Shown here: positions 26,339 to 35,840 of the stretch, piece by piece
How the letters are laid out: every line of letters begins with the position of its first letter
How positions within the stretch are numbered: the stretch's first letter is position 1
Assembly: GCF_003478445.1 (NCBI RefSeq)
Contig: NZ_QUET01000027.1
Span: 1 to 51,564, forward strand
Direction: 5' to 3'
DNA from: Roseburia sp. AM59-24XD
Lineage (GTDB): Bacteria > Bacillota > Clostridia > Lachnospirales > Lachnospiraceae
DNA length: 51,564 nucleotides
Program-made: the position numbers and the translations under genes
Notes under the pieces: model-generated
What the model was told of the DNA's origin: nothing
Database searches by the model: none
Seen by the model: the letters and a program-made list of their open reading frames with translations, nothing else

Positions 26339-27420
26339 TATGCATTCTCCTCCTCAAACTTCTTCATGAACTCTACAAGCTTCTCTACGCCCTCCTTAGG
26401 CATAGCATTGTAGATACTTGCTCTCATACCACCTACGGTACGATGACCCTTGAGGTTCACAAAACCAGCCTCCTCAGCCTCTTTTACGAACTTCGCATCC
26501 AGATCCTTGTCTCCTGTGACAAACGGAACGTTCATCAGAGAACGGTCTTCCTTCACAACAGTTCCCTTGAACATCTTGCTGGAATCAAGGAAATCGTAAA
26601 GGATCTTTGCCTTCTCCTCATTACGCTGCTTCATCACCTCTAAGCCGCCCATCTTCTTGAGCCACTTAAATACCTTGCCACAGATATAGATGCCGTATGC
26701 AGGCGGTGTGTTGTAAAGAGAATCTGCATCTGCATGTGTCTTGTACTGAAGCATCGTCGGTGTACCGGGAAGTACATCCTCTGTGATCAGATCCTCGCGA
26801 ATGATCACGATAACAACACCGGCAGGTCCGATGTTCTTCTGAACACCACCGTAGATCACACCATACTTTGTTACGTCTACCGGCTCAGAAAGGAAGCAGG
26901 AAGATACGTCTGCTACAAGAGTCTTTCCCTTTGTATTTGGAAGCTTCTTGTACTTTGTTCCGTAAATCGTATTGTTCTCACAGATATAAACATAATCTGC
27001 ATCCTCCGAAATTGGCAGATCCGAGCAATCAGGAATATACGAGAATGTCTTATCCTCGGATGAGGCAATCTTGTTTGCCTTTCCATATTTCTGTGCTTCT
27101 GTGTAAGCTTTCTTTGCCCACTGTCCGGTTACAATATAATCAGCTACGCCGTTCTTCATCAGATTCATAGGAATCATGGCAAACTGCTGTGATGCGCCGC
27201 CCTGAAGGAATAATACCTTGTAGTTATCCGGAATGTTCATTAACTCCCGAAGATCCTTTTCTGCTGTCTTGATAATGTTGTCATATACTTTCGAGCGATG
27301 GCTCATCTCCATTACCGACATGCCGGATCCCTGATAATCCAACATCTCATCAGCAGCTTCTTTGAGTACTTCCTCCGGTAATACGGCCGGACCAGCTGAA
27401 AAATTATAAACTCTGCCCAT
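26338..27420 (-). CDS. serC: Phosphoserine aminotransferase
   Basis: A PLP enzyme making phosphoserine from 3-phosphohydroxypyruvate and glutamate (also used in B6 synthesis in some bacteria). The 360-residue product has the start VYNFSAGPAVLPEEVLKEA, then FLQGGASQQFAMIP and the PLP-lysine region VIYGGVQKNIGPAGV. The C-terminal block VNLKGHRTVGGMRASIYNA is also diagnostic. AAGGAGG lies 9 bases before the ATG. Its stop overlaps the serA start, so the two serine enzymes are translationally coupled. Confidence 0.98.
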   Translation of the reverse strand: MGRVYNFSAGPAVLPEEVLKEAADEMLDYQGSGMSVMEMSHRSKVYDNIIKTAEKDLRELMNIPDNYKVLFLQGGASQQFAMIPMNLMKNGVADYIVTGQWAKKAYTEAQKYGKANKIASSEDKTFSYIPDCSDLPISEDADYVYICENNTIYGTKYKKLPNTKGKTLVADVSSCFLSEPVDVTKYGVIYGGVQKNIGPAGVVIVIIREDLITEDVLPGTPTMLQYKTHADADSLYNTPPAYGIYICGKVFKWLKKMGGLEVMKQRNEEKAKILYDFLDSSKMFKGTVVKEDRSLMNVPFVTGDKDLDAKFVKEAEEAGFVNLKGHRTVGGMRASIYNAMPKEGVEKLVEFMKKFEEENA

Positions 27421-27505
27421 TTTTTTATGCCTCCTTATGTAGATAAAAATTAATGTTTACTGACGACTCTCAAAAAGCAGCCGCCCATCTATAGAATACA
27501 GAATA

Positions 27506-29188
27506 CTATGACTCTGCATTTAGATCCTCTTCATCGAATACGTCCTCCAGATTCTTACCCGGAGCAACCATTGGGAATACCTTGTCATCGCTCTCGATGA
27601 TGCAGTCGATCACTACCGGCTCCCCGGCCGCAATAGCTTCCTTAAGCACCGGCTCAACCTCTTCCTTCTTCGTGATGCGGTATGCCTTTGCTCCCATTGC
27701 CTCGGCAACCTTCACATAGTCAACCTTATCCTTTAATATCGTATGAGAATAACGCTCTCCGTAGAATAAGGTCTGCCACTGGCGTACCATTCCAAGCACG
27801 GAGTTGTTAAAGATCAGCTCGATAATCGGAATATCACTTCTTGTCGCTGTTGCGATCTCATTCATGTTCATACGGAAGCATCCGTCTCCTGCAATATTGA
27901 CTACCGTCTTATCCGGATTACCAACCTTTGCTCCGATCGCAGCGCCAAGACCGTATCCCATGGTTCCAAGACCACCGGATGTGATCAGGGTTCTCGGTTT
28001 TGTATATTTGTAATACTGTGCTGCCCACATCTGATGCTGTCCTACTTCTGTAGAAATAATTGCATCTCCATTGGTCAGCTCATACAGCTTCTCAATGATA
28101 TATGGTCCCGTCAGACGATCCTTGTTGTAGGTAAGCGGAAGCGTTCTCTTACGCTCCATCACCTTCTCCATCCACTCCGGATGAGAAAGCTGCTCCAGAC
28201 GGGAATTAAAGATATCCAGAACGGACTTCACATCTCCGATCACACTGACATCAACGATCACGTTCTTGTTGATCTCTGCCGGATCTACATCCACCTGAAT
28301 GATCTTTGCCTTCTTGGCGAAATTCTTTGTCACACCGGTGACACGGTCGGAAAATCTGGACCCCAGCACAACGAGCACATCGGCCTCACCAATGCTTAAG
28401 TCTGCTGTCTTTGTTCCGTGCATTCCGAGCATTCCGACATAATTATCATCGGTTCCCGGATAAGCCCCCTTACCCATCAGGCTGTCGGCAACCGGTGCAT
28501 CTAACTTCTTTGCAAACTCCAAAAGCTCCTTCTCAGCTCCTGAGATCACGGCACCGCCGCCCACAAAGATCATCGGGCGTTTTGCCTTGCGCATCAGCTT
28601 CAATGCCTTCTCAACGGATGCTGCCTCTACCTGCTCTGTTGAGCGCGGAATAATCTTAGGCACCTCAGGCTTAAACTCTGTCTTATTGGCGGTGACATCC
28701 TTTGCAATGTCGATAAGAACCGGACCAGGACGACCTGTCTGGGCAATCTTAAATGCACGGCGGAGTGCTCCTGCCAGATCCTTTACATCCTTTACAAGAA
28801 AGCTGTACTTGGTGATCGGCATTGTCACACCGGCAATATCTACCTCCTGGAAGGAATCTTTTCCAAGAAGCGGAACACCAACATTACATGTAATTGCAAC
28901 CAATGGAACCGAATCCATATGTGCCGTGGCAATTCCGGTAACGAGGTTGGTCGCTCCCGGTCCGCTGGTTGCCATACATACACCCACACGTCCTGTCGAA
29001 CGTGCATAACCGTCTGCCGCATGACTTGCTCCCTGCTCATGGGACGTCAGTATGTGGCGGATCTCATCCTGATGACGATAAAGCTCGTCATATATATTTA
29101 AAATGGCTCCTCCCGGATAACCAAATACGGTATCAACTCCCTGTTCCTTCAGACATTCAATTACAATCTGAGAACCTGTCAACTGCAT
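27506..29188 (-). CDS. ilvB: Acetolactate synthase large subunit
   Basis: A ThDP-dependent enzyme making acetolactate or acetohydroxybutyrate, the first common step to branched-chain amino acids. The 560-residue product carries the FGYPGGAILNIYDEL start, TSHEQGASHAADGYARSTG with the catalytic Glu, and the ThDP-binding block AGDGCFRMNMNEIATATR. The family end QWQTLFYGERYSHT is also present. AAAGGAGG precedes the ATG. No small regulatory subunit (ilvN) is beside it, so that gene must be elsewhere or the enzyme is unregulated by it. It follows ilvD with a 34-base gap. Confidence 0.97.
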   Translation of the reverse strand: MQLTGSQIVIECLKEQGVDTVFGYPGGAILNIYDELYRHQDEIRHILTSHEQGASHAADGYARSTGRVGVCMATSGPGATNLVTGIATAHMDSVPLVAITCNVGVPLLGKDSFQEVDIAGVTMPITKYSFLVKDVKDLAGALRRAFKIAQTGRPGPVLIDIAKDVTANKTEFKPEVPKIIPRSTEQVEAASVEKALKLMRKAKRPMIFVGGGAVISGAEKELLEFAKKLDAPVADSLMGKGAYPGTDDNYVGMLGMHGTKTADLSIGEADVLVVLGSRFSDRVTGVTKNFAKKAKIIQVDVDPAEINKNVIVDVSVIGDVKSVLDIFNSRLEQLSHPEWMEKVMERKRTLPLTYNKDRLTGPYIIEKLYELTNGDAIISTEVGQHQMWAAQYYKYTKPRTLITSGGLGTMGYGLGAAIGAKVGNPDKTVVNIAGDGCFRMNMNEIATATRSDIPIIELIFNNSVLGMVRQWQTLFYGERYSHTILKDKVDYVKVAEAMGAKAYRITKKEEVEPVLKEAIAAGEPVVIDCIIESDDKVFPMVAPGKNLEDVFDEEDLNAES

Positions 29189-29222
29189 TGTAATCCTCCT
29201 TTGTTCTCTCTCATTCTTCCTC

Positions 29223-30890
29223 TTACAGACCGGACTTTAAAATTGCACCCTTGTCTGCGGATGTAACCATAGATGCATATCTTGCAAGGTAACCTGTCTT
29301 AACCTTCGGCTCTCTCGGTGCCCACTTCTCACGGCGGGCTGCCAGTTCTTCATCCGATACTTTTACGTTGATCGTGTTGGCAGGGATATCGATCGCAATG
29401 ATATCACCCTCCTCGATCAATGCAATCGGACCGCCTACTGCAGCCTCCGGAGAAATATGTCCGATGGATGCTCCTCTGGAAGCTCCCGAGAAACGTCCGT
29501 CTGTAATCAGGGCTACGCTTGAGCCCAGGCCCATTCCTGCAATTGCAGAAGTAGGATTTAACATCTCTCTCATACCAGGACCACCCTTTGGTCCCTCATA
29601 ACGGATCACAACAACATCACCCTCAACGATCTTGCCACCGCGGATGGCTGCGATCGCATCCTCCTCACATTCAAATACGCGGGCAGGTCCCTCATGTACC
29701 AGCATTTCCGGTACAACTGCGGAACGCTTTACAACACCGCTGTCCGGTGCGATATTACCGCGGAGAACGGCGATTCCACCGGTCTCACTGTATGGATTAT
29801 CGATTGGACGGATAACTTCCGGATCTCTGTTCTCACAGCCGGCAATGTTCTCGCCTACCGTCTTACCGGTTGCTGTGATCAGATCTGTATGCAGAAGTCC
29901 CTTTTTGTTTAATTCGTTCATAACGGCATAGATGCCGCCGGCTTCGTTAAGCTGTTCCATATATGTATGACCAGCCGGTGCAAGGTGACACAGATTTGGT
30001 GTCTTTGCGCTGATCGCATTTGCCATATCCAGATTTAACTCAACGCCTGCCTCATGTGCGATTGCAGGAAGATGAAGCATGGTGTTGGTAGAGCAGCCGA
30101 GTGCCATATCAACGGTCAGAGCATTTTCAAATGCCTCCGGCGTCAGAATGTCACGCGGACAGATGTTTTTCTCGTAAAGCTCCATAACCTTCATACCGGC
30201 GTGTTTTGCAAGCTTGATACGGTCAGAATATACAGCAGGGATCGTGCCGTTGCCCTGAAGACCCATACCAATCGCCTCTGTCAGACAGTTCATACTGTTG
30301 GCTGTGTACATACCGGAGCAGGATCCGCAAGTCGGACATGCATGGCATACATAGTCATCTACCTGCTCCTCTGTCATCGTACCAGCCGCATAAGAACCAA
30401 CTGCCTCAAACATAGAGGAAAGACTTGTTCTCTGCCCATTGACATGACCGGCTAACATCGGACCACCGCTGACAAATACGGTCGGAATATTCAGACGTGC
30501 TGCCGCCATCAAAAGACCCGGCACGTTCTTATCACAGTTTGGCACCATAACAAGAGCGTCAAACTGATGTGCCAGAGCCATACACTCTGTCGAATCACAG
30601 ATCAGATCTCTTGTCACAAGGGAATACTTCATACCTGTATGTCCCATTGCAATTCCGTCGCAGACTGCGATCGCCGGAAAGACGATCGGAGTACCGCCTG
30701 CCATTGCAACACCCATCTTTACTGCATCTACGATCTTATCAATATTCATATGACCCGGAACGATCTCATTGTAAGAGCTTACGATACCAACCAACGGCTT
30801 CTCCAGCTCTTCCTTTGTAATTCCGAGTGCATTAAACAACGAACGCTGTGGCGCTGTTGCCATTCCCTTTTTTACTGCATCACTTCTCAT
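29223..30890 (-). CDS. ilvD: Dihydroxy-acid dehydratase
   Basis: An Fe-S enzyme dehydrating dihydroxy acids to the keto acids of valine and isoleucine. The 555-residue product has the cluster and metal cysteines in [17 protein letters not shown] and [19 protein letters not shown], and the later signatures [37 protein letters not shown] and [17 protein letters not shown]. Length is normal. It sits between leuB and ilvB in the branched-chain run. Confidence 0.98.
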   Translation of the reverse strand: MRSDAVKKGMATAPQRSLFNALGITKEELEKPLVGIVSSYNEIVPGHMNIDKIVDAVKMGVAMAGGTPIVFPAIAVCDGIAMGHTGMKYSLVTRDLICDSTECMALAHQFDALVMVPNCDKNVPGLLMAAARLNIPTVFVSGGPMLAGHVNGQRTSLSSMFEAVGSYAAGTMTEEQVDDYVCHACPTCGSCSGMYTANSMNCLTEAIGMGLQGNGTIPAVYSDRIKLAKHAGMKVMELYEKNICPRDILTPEAFENALTVDMALGCSTNTMLHLPAIAHEAGVELNLDMANAISAKTPNLCHLAPAGHTYMEQLNEAGGIYAVMNELNKKGLLHTDLITATGKTVGENIAGCENRDPEVIRPIDNPYSETGGIAVLRGNIAPDSGVVKRSAVVPEMLVHEGPARVFECEEDAIAAIRGGKIVEGDVVVIRYEGPKGGPGMREMLNPTSAIAGMGLGSSVALITDGRFSGASRGASIGHISPEAAVGGPIALIEEGDIIAIDIPANTINVKVSDEELAARREKWAPREPKVKTGYLARYASMVTSADKGAILKSGL

Positions 30891-30964
30891 CTCTTGTCAC
30901 CATGCCTTTCATATATACATATCCCAATTCGTAACCGTACAAATTGTTACTTATATTCTATGAT

Positions 30965-32050
30965 CTATCCGATACGTTCTGCGATCAGATCACCCATCTT
31001 CGTTGTTCCAACCCGGGTTTTGCCCTCGTCCATGATGTCAACGGTACGATAGCCCTCTGCCAGAACCTTCTTCACTGCATCCTCAACAGCGTCTGCTTCC
31101 TTCTCCAGATCAAAGGAATAACGAAGCATCATTGCTGCGGAAAGAATCGTTGCGATCGGATTGGCGATATCCTGTCCTGCAATATCCGGTGCTGATCCGT
31201 GGCTCGGCTCATACAGACCAAGCTTTGTTGCGCCAAGACTTGCAGAGGAAAGCATACCGATCGATCCGGTCACCATACTTGCCTCGTCAGACAGAATATC
31301 TCCGAACATATTCTCTGTCAGGATGACATCAAACTGCTTCGGATCTCTGACTAACTGCATTGCGCAGTTATCTACGAGCATGTTGGTCAGCTCTACCTCC
31401 GGATAGTCCCTGGCAACCTCAGCCACCACGCTTCTCCAGAGTCTGGAAGAATCCAGAACGTTTGCCTTATCGACGCTGCAGACCTTTTTGTTTCTCTTCA
31501 TGGCAACATCAAAGCCCCACTTTGCAATACGGCGGATCTCGTTCTCGTCATATGTAAGTGTATCAATGGCTTTCTTAACGCCGTTCTCCTCGACCGTCTT
31601 GCGGTCACCGAAGTACAGACCACCCGTCAGCTCACGCATAACCACGAAATCAAAGCCTCCCTCTGTCAGCTCCTCCTTCAGTGGACATGCTCCGGACAAT
31701 TCATCAAAAAGAATCGCCGGACGGATATTTGCATAAAGCTCCAGGCCCTTGCGGATCTTCAAAAGACCGGCCTCCGGTCTCTTGGATGGCTCGATCTGAT
31801 ACCAGTTGGACTGACCGACATTGCCGCCGACTGCTCCGAGCAGAACGGAATCACAGGCTTTCGCCTTCTCAAGTGTCTCATCGGTGAGTGACTCTCCGTA
31901 CACATCGATCGAGCATCCTCCCATCAATAAATCTTCGTACTCAAAAGTGTGTCCATAGACCTCTCCTACCTTTGCCAGTACCTTTCTCGCCTCTCTCACG
32001 ATCTCCGGACCAATACCGTCGCCGGGGATTGATGCAATCCTGTACTTCAT
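30965..32050 (-). CDS. leuB: 3-isopropylmalate dehydrogenase
   Basis: An NAD-dependent oxidative decarboxylase in leucine synthesis. The 361-residue product has [14 protein letters not shown] at the start, the [17 protein letters not shown] substrate block, and [20 protein letters not shown] with metal-binding Asp residues. [12 protein letters not shown] and [18 protein letters not shown] follow. The ATG at 32050 has AAAGGAAG upstream; the frame is open for 13 more codons. It is separated from leuC-leuD by the two ribitol genes tarI and tarJ, an unusual break in a leuCDB cluster. Confidence 0.98.
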   Translation of the reverse strand: MKYRIASIPGDGIGPEIVREARKVLAKVGEVYGHTFEYEDLLMGGCSIDVYGESLTDETLEKAKACDSVLLGAVGGNVGQSNWYQIEPSKRPEAGLLKIRKGLELYANIRPAILFDELSGACPLKEELTEGGFDFVVMRELTGGLYFGDRKTVEENGVKKAIDTLTYDENEIRRIAKWGFDVAMKRNKKVCSVDKANVLDSSRLWRSVVAEVARDYPEVELTNMLVDNCAMQLVRDPKQFDVILTENMFGDILSDEASMVTGSIGMLSSASLGATKLGLYEPSHGSAPDIAGQDIANPIATILSAAMMLRYSFDLEKEADAVEDAVKKVLAEGYRTVDIMDEGKTRVGTTKMGDLIAERIG

Positions 32051-32128
32051 ATATTTATTCGCTTCCTTTCTGTCTGTTTCAAAATGCACTAATTTATATA
32101 GTACCCATAAACTCTTTTAGTGTCAACT

Positions 32129-33154
32129 TTATTTATCCCAGATCATAATGGTCTTACCCATGTTCTTCTGGTTATCTAACTCAAAGGCGCGGTTCATATC
32201 CTTGATATCACGGATCGGAATCTGTGCTCCGACAATATTGCTCAGATAATTGATGATCTCCGGATTGCTCTTATAAAGCGCAACTGTTCTCTCAAAGTCC
32301 TCTCTGCCGCTTCGGCTGCTTCCAAACATGCGCAGTCCCTTTTCCAGGATCATACGTGTGTTGATCGGCACCGGATACTCGGATACACCGAGAATGGACA
32401 TGGTTCCCTCCGGCTGGATATAATCGATCATCTGATTGATCGCACTCTGGGAGGCTGCTCCACCCACGCACTCAAAGGCATGGTCTACGAGCATGTCCTT
32501 CGGAATGTCATTGACATTGAAGGTTGCATCCGCAAATGTAAAGGAGGACATCTTCTCCTCACTTACGCCGAAAATATAAAGCTTTGTATCCGGAAAGGTT
32601 GCCTTAAATAACACAGATGTGATATAACCAAGGTTACCGTCGCCCCAGATACCGACTATGTTACGGCGCTTATGTGCGAAACGATCAAAACGGAGTACCG
32701 CATGCATGCTGACGGATACCAGCTCTGTAAATGCGGCGATCACCTTGTCGATCGACGGATCGAGTGCCACAACCCTGTCGTGTGTCAGAACGACATGCTC
32801 CTGCATAAAGCCATCGAAGCCACTGGCACGGAACTTGCTGGAACGCAGATAATTTTCTGCGATCACGTCATCCTTCTCTACCGGTGTGTTGGGGATCATG
32901 ATCACGCTGTCCCCTGGCTTAAAGATCCCCTGCGGGTCGTATACAACATCTCCGATTCCTTCATGGATCAAAGCCATCGGAAGCTTCTTAGCGAGTACCT
33001 CTGCCGGTCTTGCGCCCTGATAATAGCGCTGATCTGCATGACAGATCGACAAATGTGTCGGTCTGACGATTACTTCATCTCCCTGCAGACTGATATCCTG
33101 AAATGCAATCTCAAATCTACGGGGTGCCACTAAACGATATATCGTATTTAACAT
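32129..33154 (-). CDS. tarJ: TarJ-like ribulose-5-phosphate reductase (CDP-ribitol synthesis)
   Basis: A 341-residue medium-chain (zinc) alcohol dehydrogenase. Sequence resembles Staphylococcus/Streptococcus TarJ, which reduces ribulose 5-phosphate to ribitol 5-phosphate with NADPH. Shared traits are YRLVAPRRFEIAFQDI, VRPTHLSICHADQRYYQG, MALIHEGIGDVV, SGFDGFMQEHVV, the Rossmann motif GIWGDGNLGYI, and ILGVSEYPVPINTRM with GSSRSGREDFER. Partner tarI lies 43 bases upstream. ATG at 33154 has AGAAAGGA upstream. Recognition is from remembered family sequences; the pairing with tarI makes the assignment firm. Confidence 0.88.
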   Translation of the reverse strand: MLNTIYRLVAPRRFEIAFQDISLQGDEVIVRPTHLSICHADQRYYQGARPAEVLAKKLPMALIHEGIGDVVYDPQGIFKPGDSVIMIPNTPVEKDDVIAENYLRSSKFRASGFDGFMQEHVVLTHDRVVALDPSIDKVIAAFTELVSVSMHAVLRFDRFAHKRRNIVGIWGDGNLGYITSVLFKATFPDTKLYIFGVSEEKMSSFTFADATFNVNDIPKDMLVDHAFECVGGAASQSAINQMIDYIQPEGTMSILGVSEYPVPINTRMILEKGLRMFGSSRSGREDFERTVALYKSNPEIINYLSNIVGAQIPIRDIKDMNRAFELDNQKNMGKTIMIWDK

Positions 33155-33197
33155 AAAAATCCTTTCTGCCCTTCGGCACAAACTATTTCCTGTTCAT

Positions 33198-33917
33198 TTA
33201 CTTTCCGTTCTTAGGATCATTCAGCAATGATTCTGCAACTCTCAGATCATATGGATATGTGATCTTGGTATTATATACCTCTCCCTCGACAAGATAAACC
33301 TGCTCTCCCTTGATCACAAAGATCTTGGACGCGTCGGTAAGGATCTCCTTCTCCTCCTCGGTCAGTGACAGATATAACTCCTTGAGCTTCTTGGCGCCAA
33401 AAGTCTGTGGAGTCTGTCCCTGATACATCTTGGAACGATCCGGAACAGAGGTGATCACCTTTCCGTCCTCGCTGTGTACAATCGTATCAGTTGCCGGGAT
33501 TACCGTATCACAGGCACCGTACTGAAGACCATACTTGATATTCTCCTCGATGATACGATATGTCAGGAACGGACGAACCGAATCGTGTGTTACGATCAGT
33601 GTATCATCATCCAGTCCATAGTTTTCCTCAATATAAGCAATGGAATTCATGATCGTCTCATTACGTGTAGAACCTCCCCGTAACACCTTGACCGCTGCTC
33701 CTGCTTCTCCAAGATACTTTTTCAGAAGGTTCTTGGTATGCTCGATCCACTCCATCGGAGTCAGAACAATCAGCTCCTGAAACGAATCATGCATCAAAAA
33801 TTTTTCTACCGTGTGAATGAGGATCGGCTTTCCTCCAATCTTCAAAAACTGCTTCGGCTTCTCAACATTTCCCATGCGGCTGCCGACACCGCCGGCAAGA
33901 ATCACTCCAAATACCAT
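33198..33917 (-). CDS. tarI: TarI-like D-ribitol-5-phosphate cytidylyltransferase (IspD family)
   Basis: A 239-residue nucleotidyltransferase of the IspD/TarI family. The CTP-binding loop is GVILAGGVGSRMGNVEKPKQ, followed by HTVEKFLMHDSF, LRGGSTRNETIMNSI and THDSVRPFLTYRIIEEN. The C-terminal part includes PDRSKMYQGQTPQTF. As a lone IspD homologue it could be the isoprenoid enzyme, but the neighbouring tarJ makes ribitol-5-phosphate the likely substrate, giving CDP-ribitol for teichoic acid or another ribitol-phosphate polymer. It lies 21 bases after leuD. Confidence 0.86.
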   Translation of the reverse strand: MVFGVILAGGVGSRMGNVEKPKQFLKIGGKPILIHTVEKFLMHDSFQELIVLTPMEWIEHTKNLLKKYLGEAGAAVKVLRGGSTRNETIMNSIAYIEENYGLDDDTLIVTHDSVRPFLTYRIIEENIKYGLQYGACDTVIPATDTIVHSEDGKVITSVPDRSKMYQGQTPQTFGAKKLKELYLSLTEEEKEILTDASKIFVIKGEQVYLVEGEVYNTKITYPYDLRVAESLLNDPKNGK

Positions 33918-33938
33918 GTTTACTCTCCTTATCCCAGA

Positions 33939-34433
33939 TTACTCTGTATAATTGCTGTTGATATAATTCACTAATCCCTCTGCCTTGATGATCTTCTGCA
34001 TGAACGGAGGGAATGCCTGACCCTGATACTGTGTTCCTTTTGTCTTGTCCACGATCACACCGCTGTCAAAATCGATCTCAACCGTATCTCCTGCCTCGAT
34101 CTCCTTCGCCGCCTCCGGACACTCGATGATCGGAAGTCCGATGTTAATGGCATTTCTGTAAAAGATACGCGCAAATGTCTCTGCAATAACGCAGCTGATC
34201 CCGGAAGCCTTGATCGCGATCGGTGCATGCTCTCTGGATGAACCACATCCAAAGTTCTTGTTGGCTACCATGATATCCCCCTTCTTTACTCTGTTAACGA
34301 AGTCCGGATCGATATCCTCCATACAGCTTTTGGCTAACTCTGCCGGATCTGATGAATTCAGATAACGTGCAGGAATGATTACGTCTGTATCTACATTATC
34401 TCCATATTTATGAACTGTACCACATGCTTTCAT
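33939..34433 (-). CDS. leuD: 3-isopropylmalate dehydratase small subunit
   Basis: Pairs with LeuC to isomerise 2- to 3-isopropylmalate. The 164-residue short-form LeuD has the start [25 protein letters not shown], then [29 protein letters not shown], the swivelling-domain signature. The ATG at 34433 has GGAGG upstream; the longer frame overlaps leuC and is spurious. It starts 22 bases after the leuC stop. Confidence 0.97.
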   Translation of the reverse strand: MKACGTVHKYGDNVDTDVIIPARYLNSSDPAELAKSCMEDIDPDFVNRVKKGDIMVANKNFGCGSSREHAPIAIKASGISCVIAETFARIFYRNAINIGLPIIECPEAAKEIEAGDTVEIDFDSGVIVDKTKGTQYQGQAFPPFMQKIIKAEGLVNYINSNYTE

Positions 34434-34455
34434 AGTTAATCCTCCATTCTCTATT

Positions 34456-35721
34456 CTACAGACCCAGATCAGATGGCTGGGAAATTTTACCGGTAACTGC
34501 ACTTGCCGCAGCAACTGCCGGGCTTGCAAGGTATACCTCAGACTCTACATGTCCCATACGTCCCACAAAGTTACGGTTCGTCGTGGAAACAGCGCGCTCG
34601 CCCTTTGCCAGACAGCCCATGTGACCGCCGAGACAAGGTCCGCATGTCGGTGTACTTACCACTGCTCCAGCCTCGATAAATGTCTGTACAAGACCTTCCT
34701 CGATTGCCTGCATATAAATGCTCTGTGTTGCCGGGATCACGATCGCACGGATACCGTCTGCCACCTTGCGGCCCTTTAATACGCTTGCAGCCTCTCTCAG
34801 ATCTGAAATACGTCCGTTTGTACAGGAACCGATGACAACCTGATCGATCGTAACGTCTCCTGCCTCATCAACCGTCTTGGTATTCTCCGGAAGATGTGGA
34901 AATGCAACCGTTGGCTTTAAGGTGCTTAAGTCGATCTTGATCACCTCATCGTACTCGGCATCCTCATCTGCCTCAAATACTTTATATTCCTTTGTAGAAT
35001 GCTCCTTCATATAAGCGATAGTCTGCTCATCTACCGGGAAAATACCATTCTTGGCACCTGCCTCGATCGCCATATTGGCAATAGAGAAACGGTCATCCAT
35101 GGAAAGGCTTGCAACACCGTCTCCCGCAAACTCCATAGAACGATACAGTGCACCATCCACACCGATCATACCGATGATGTGAAGGATCACGTCCTTACCG
35201 CTGACCCACTTGGAAAGCTTACCGGTCAGCTCGATTCTGATTGCAGAAGGAACCTTGAACCATGCCTGTCCGGTGATCATACCACAGCCCATATCTGTAC
35301 TTCCTACGCCTGTAGAGAATGCACCCAGTGCCCCGTATGTACATGTGTGGGAATCTGCACCGATGCAGACATCTCCCGCTACGATCAGTCCTTTCTCCGG
35401 AACAAGCGCATGCTCGATACCCATCTGTCCTACCTCAAAATAATTCGTAATATCATGCGCCTTGGCATATTCACGGACACACTTGCAGTGCTCCGCAGAC
35501 TTGATATCTTTATTTGGTGTAAAGTGATCCGGAACAAGGGCAATTTTATCTTTATCAAATACTGTCTTCTTGTTGAGCTTTTCAACCTCGTGAATCGCTA
35601 CCGGGCCGGTAATATCGTTAGCAAGAACGAGATCAAGATCTGCCATGATAAGCTGTCCCGCCTGAACAGACTCCAATCCTGCATGTGCCGCTAAAATCTT
35701 CTGCGTCATTGTCATTCCCAT
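34456..35721 (-). CDS. leuC: 3-isopropylmalate dehydratase large subunit
   Basis: The aconitase-family subunit that holds the 4Fe-4S cluster. The 421-residue product has [22 protein letters not shown], the cluster cysteine in VIGSCTNGR and the pair in [16 protein letters not shown], followed by the [10 protein letters not shown] signature. It is the archaeal/clostridial short type of LeuC (about 420 aa) that works with a separate small LeuD. GGAGG lies 10 bases before the ATG at 35721. It is the first gene of the branched-chain/serine run. Confidence 0.97.
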   Translation of the reverse strand: MGMTMTQKILAAHAGLESVQAGQLIMADLDLVLANDITGPVAIHEVEKLNKKTVFDKDKIALVPDHFTPNKDIKSAEHCKCVREYAKAHDITNYFEVGQMGIEHALVPEKGLIVAGDVCIGADSHTCTYGALGAFSTGVGSTDMGCGMITGQAWFKVPSAIRIELTGKLSKWVSGKDVILHIIGMIGVDGALYRSMEFAGDGVASLSMDDRFSIANMAIEAGAKNGIFPVDEQTIAYMKEHSTKEYKVFEADEDAEYDEVIKIDLSTLKPTVAFPHLPENTKTVDEAGDVTIDQVVIGSCTNGRISDLREAASVLKGRKVADGIRAIVIPATQSIYMQAIEEGLVQTFIEAGAVVSTPTCGPCLGGHMGCLAKGERAVSTTNRNFVGRMGHVESEVYLASPAVAAASAVTGKISQPSDLGL

Positions 35722-35752
35722 AATTTAATTGCCTCCATTCTCTTAATACAAC

Positions 35753-35765
35753 CAGGTCAAACCTG
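35753..35765. promoter_or_regulatory. Small inverted repeat at the leuC transcript start
   Basis: CAGGT-CAA-ACCTG, perfect 5-base arms, lies about 10 bases into the predicted leuC transcript. It could be an operator half-site pair or just a short hairpin. No T-box or leucine leader peptide was seen in the 119-base gap. Confidence 0.35.
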
Positions 35766-35779
35766 ACAAAACTCTTTTA

Positions 35780-35808
35780 ATCATATCACAAAAGCTGATT
35801 TCTGTAAA
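35780..35808 (-). promoter_or_regulatory. Strong SigA promoter for leuC and the genes after it
   Basis: The minus strand reads TTTACA (35803-35808), 17 bases, then TATGAT (35780-35785) preceded by TGA, an extended -10. Both hexamers match consensus at 5 of 6. The start of transcription would be near 35773, about 50 bases before the leuC ATG. Confidence 0.8.
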
Positions 35809-35840
35809 TCTTTGAAGTTTTTTTCCCGAAATGAAATTTT

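Noticed and set aside
33198..33917. Assignment as the isoprenoid enzyme IspD
   Set aside because: Adjacent tarJ and closer likeness to remembered TarI sequences favour ribitol-5-phosphate; not fully excluded.
34999..35694. Long plus-strand open frame inside leuC
   Set aside because: Antisense shadow; leuC is intact and highly conserved over the same bases.
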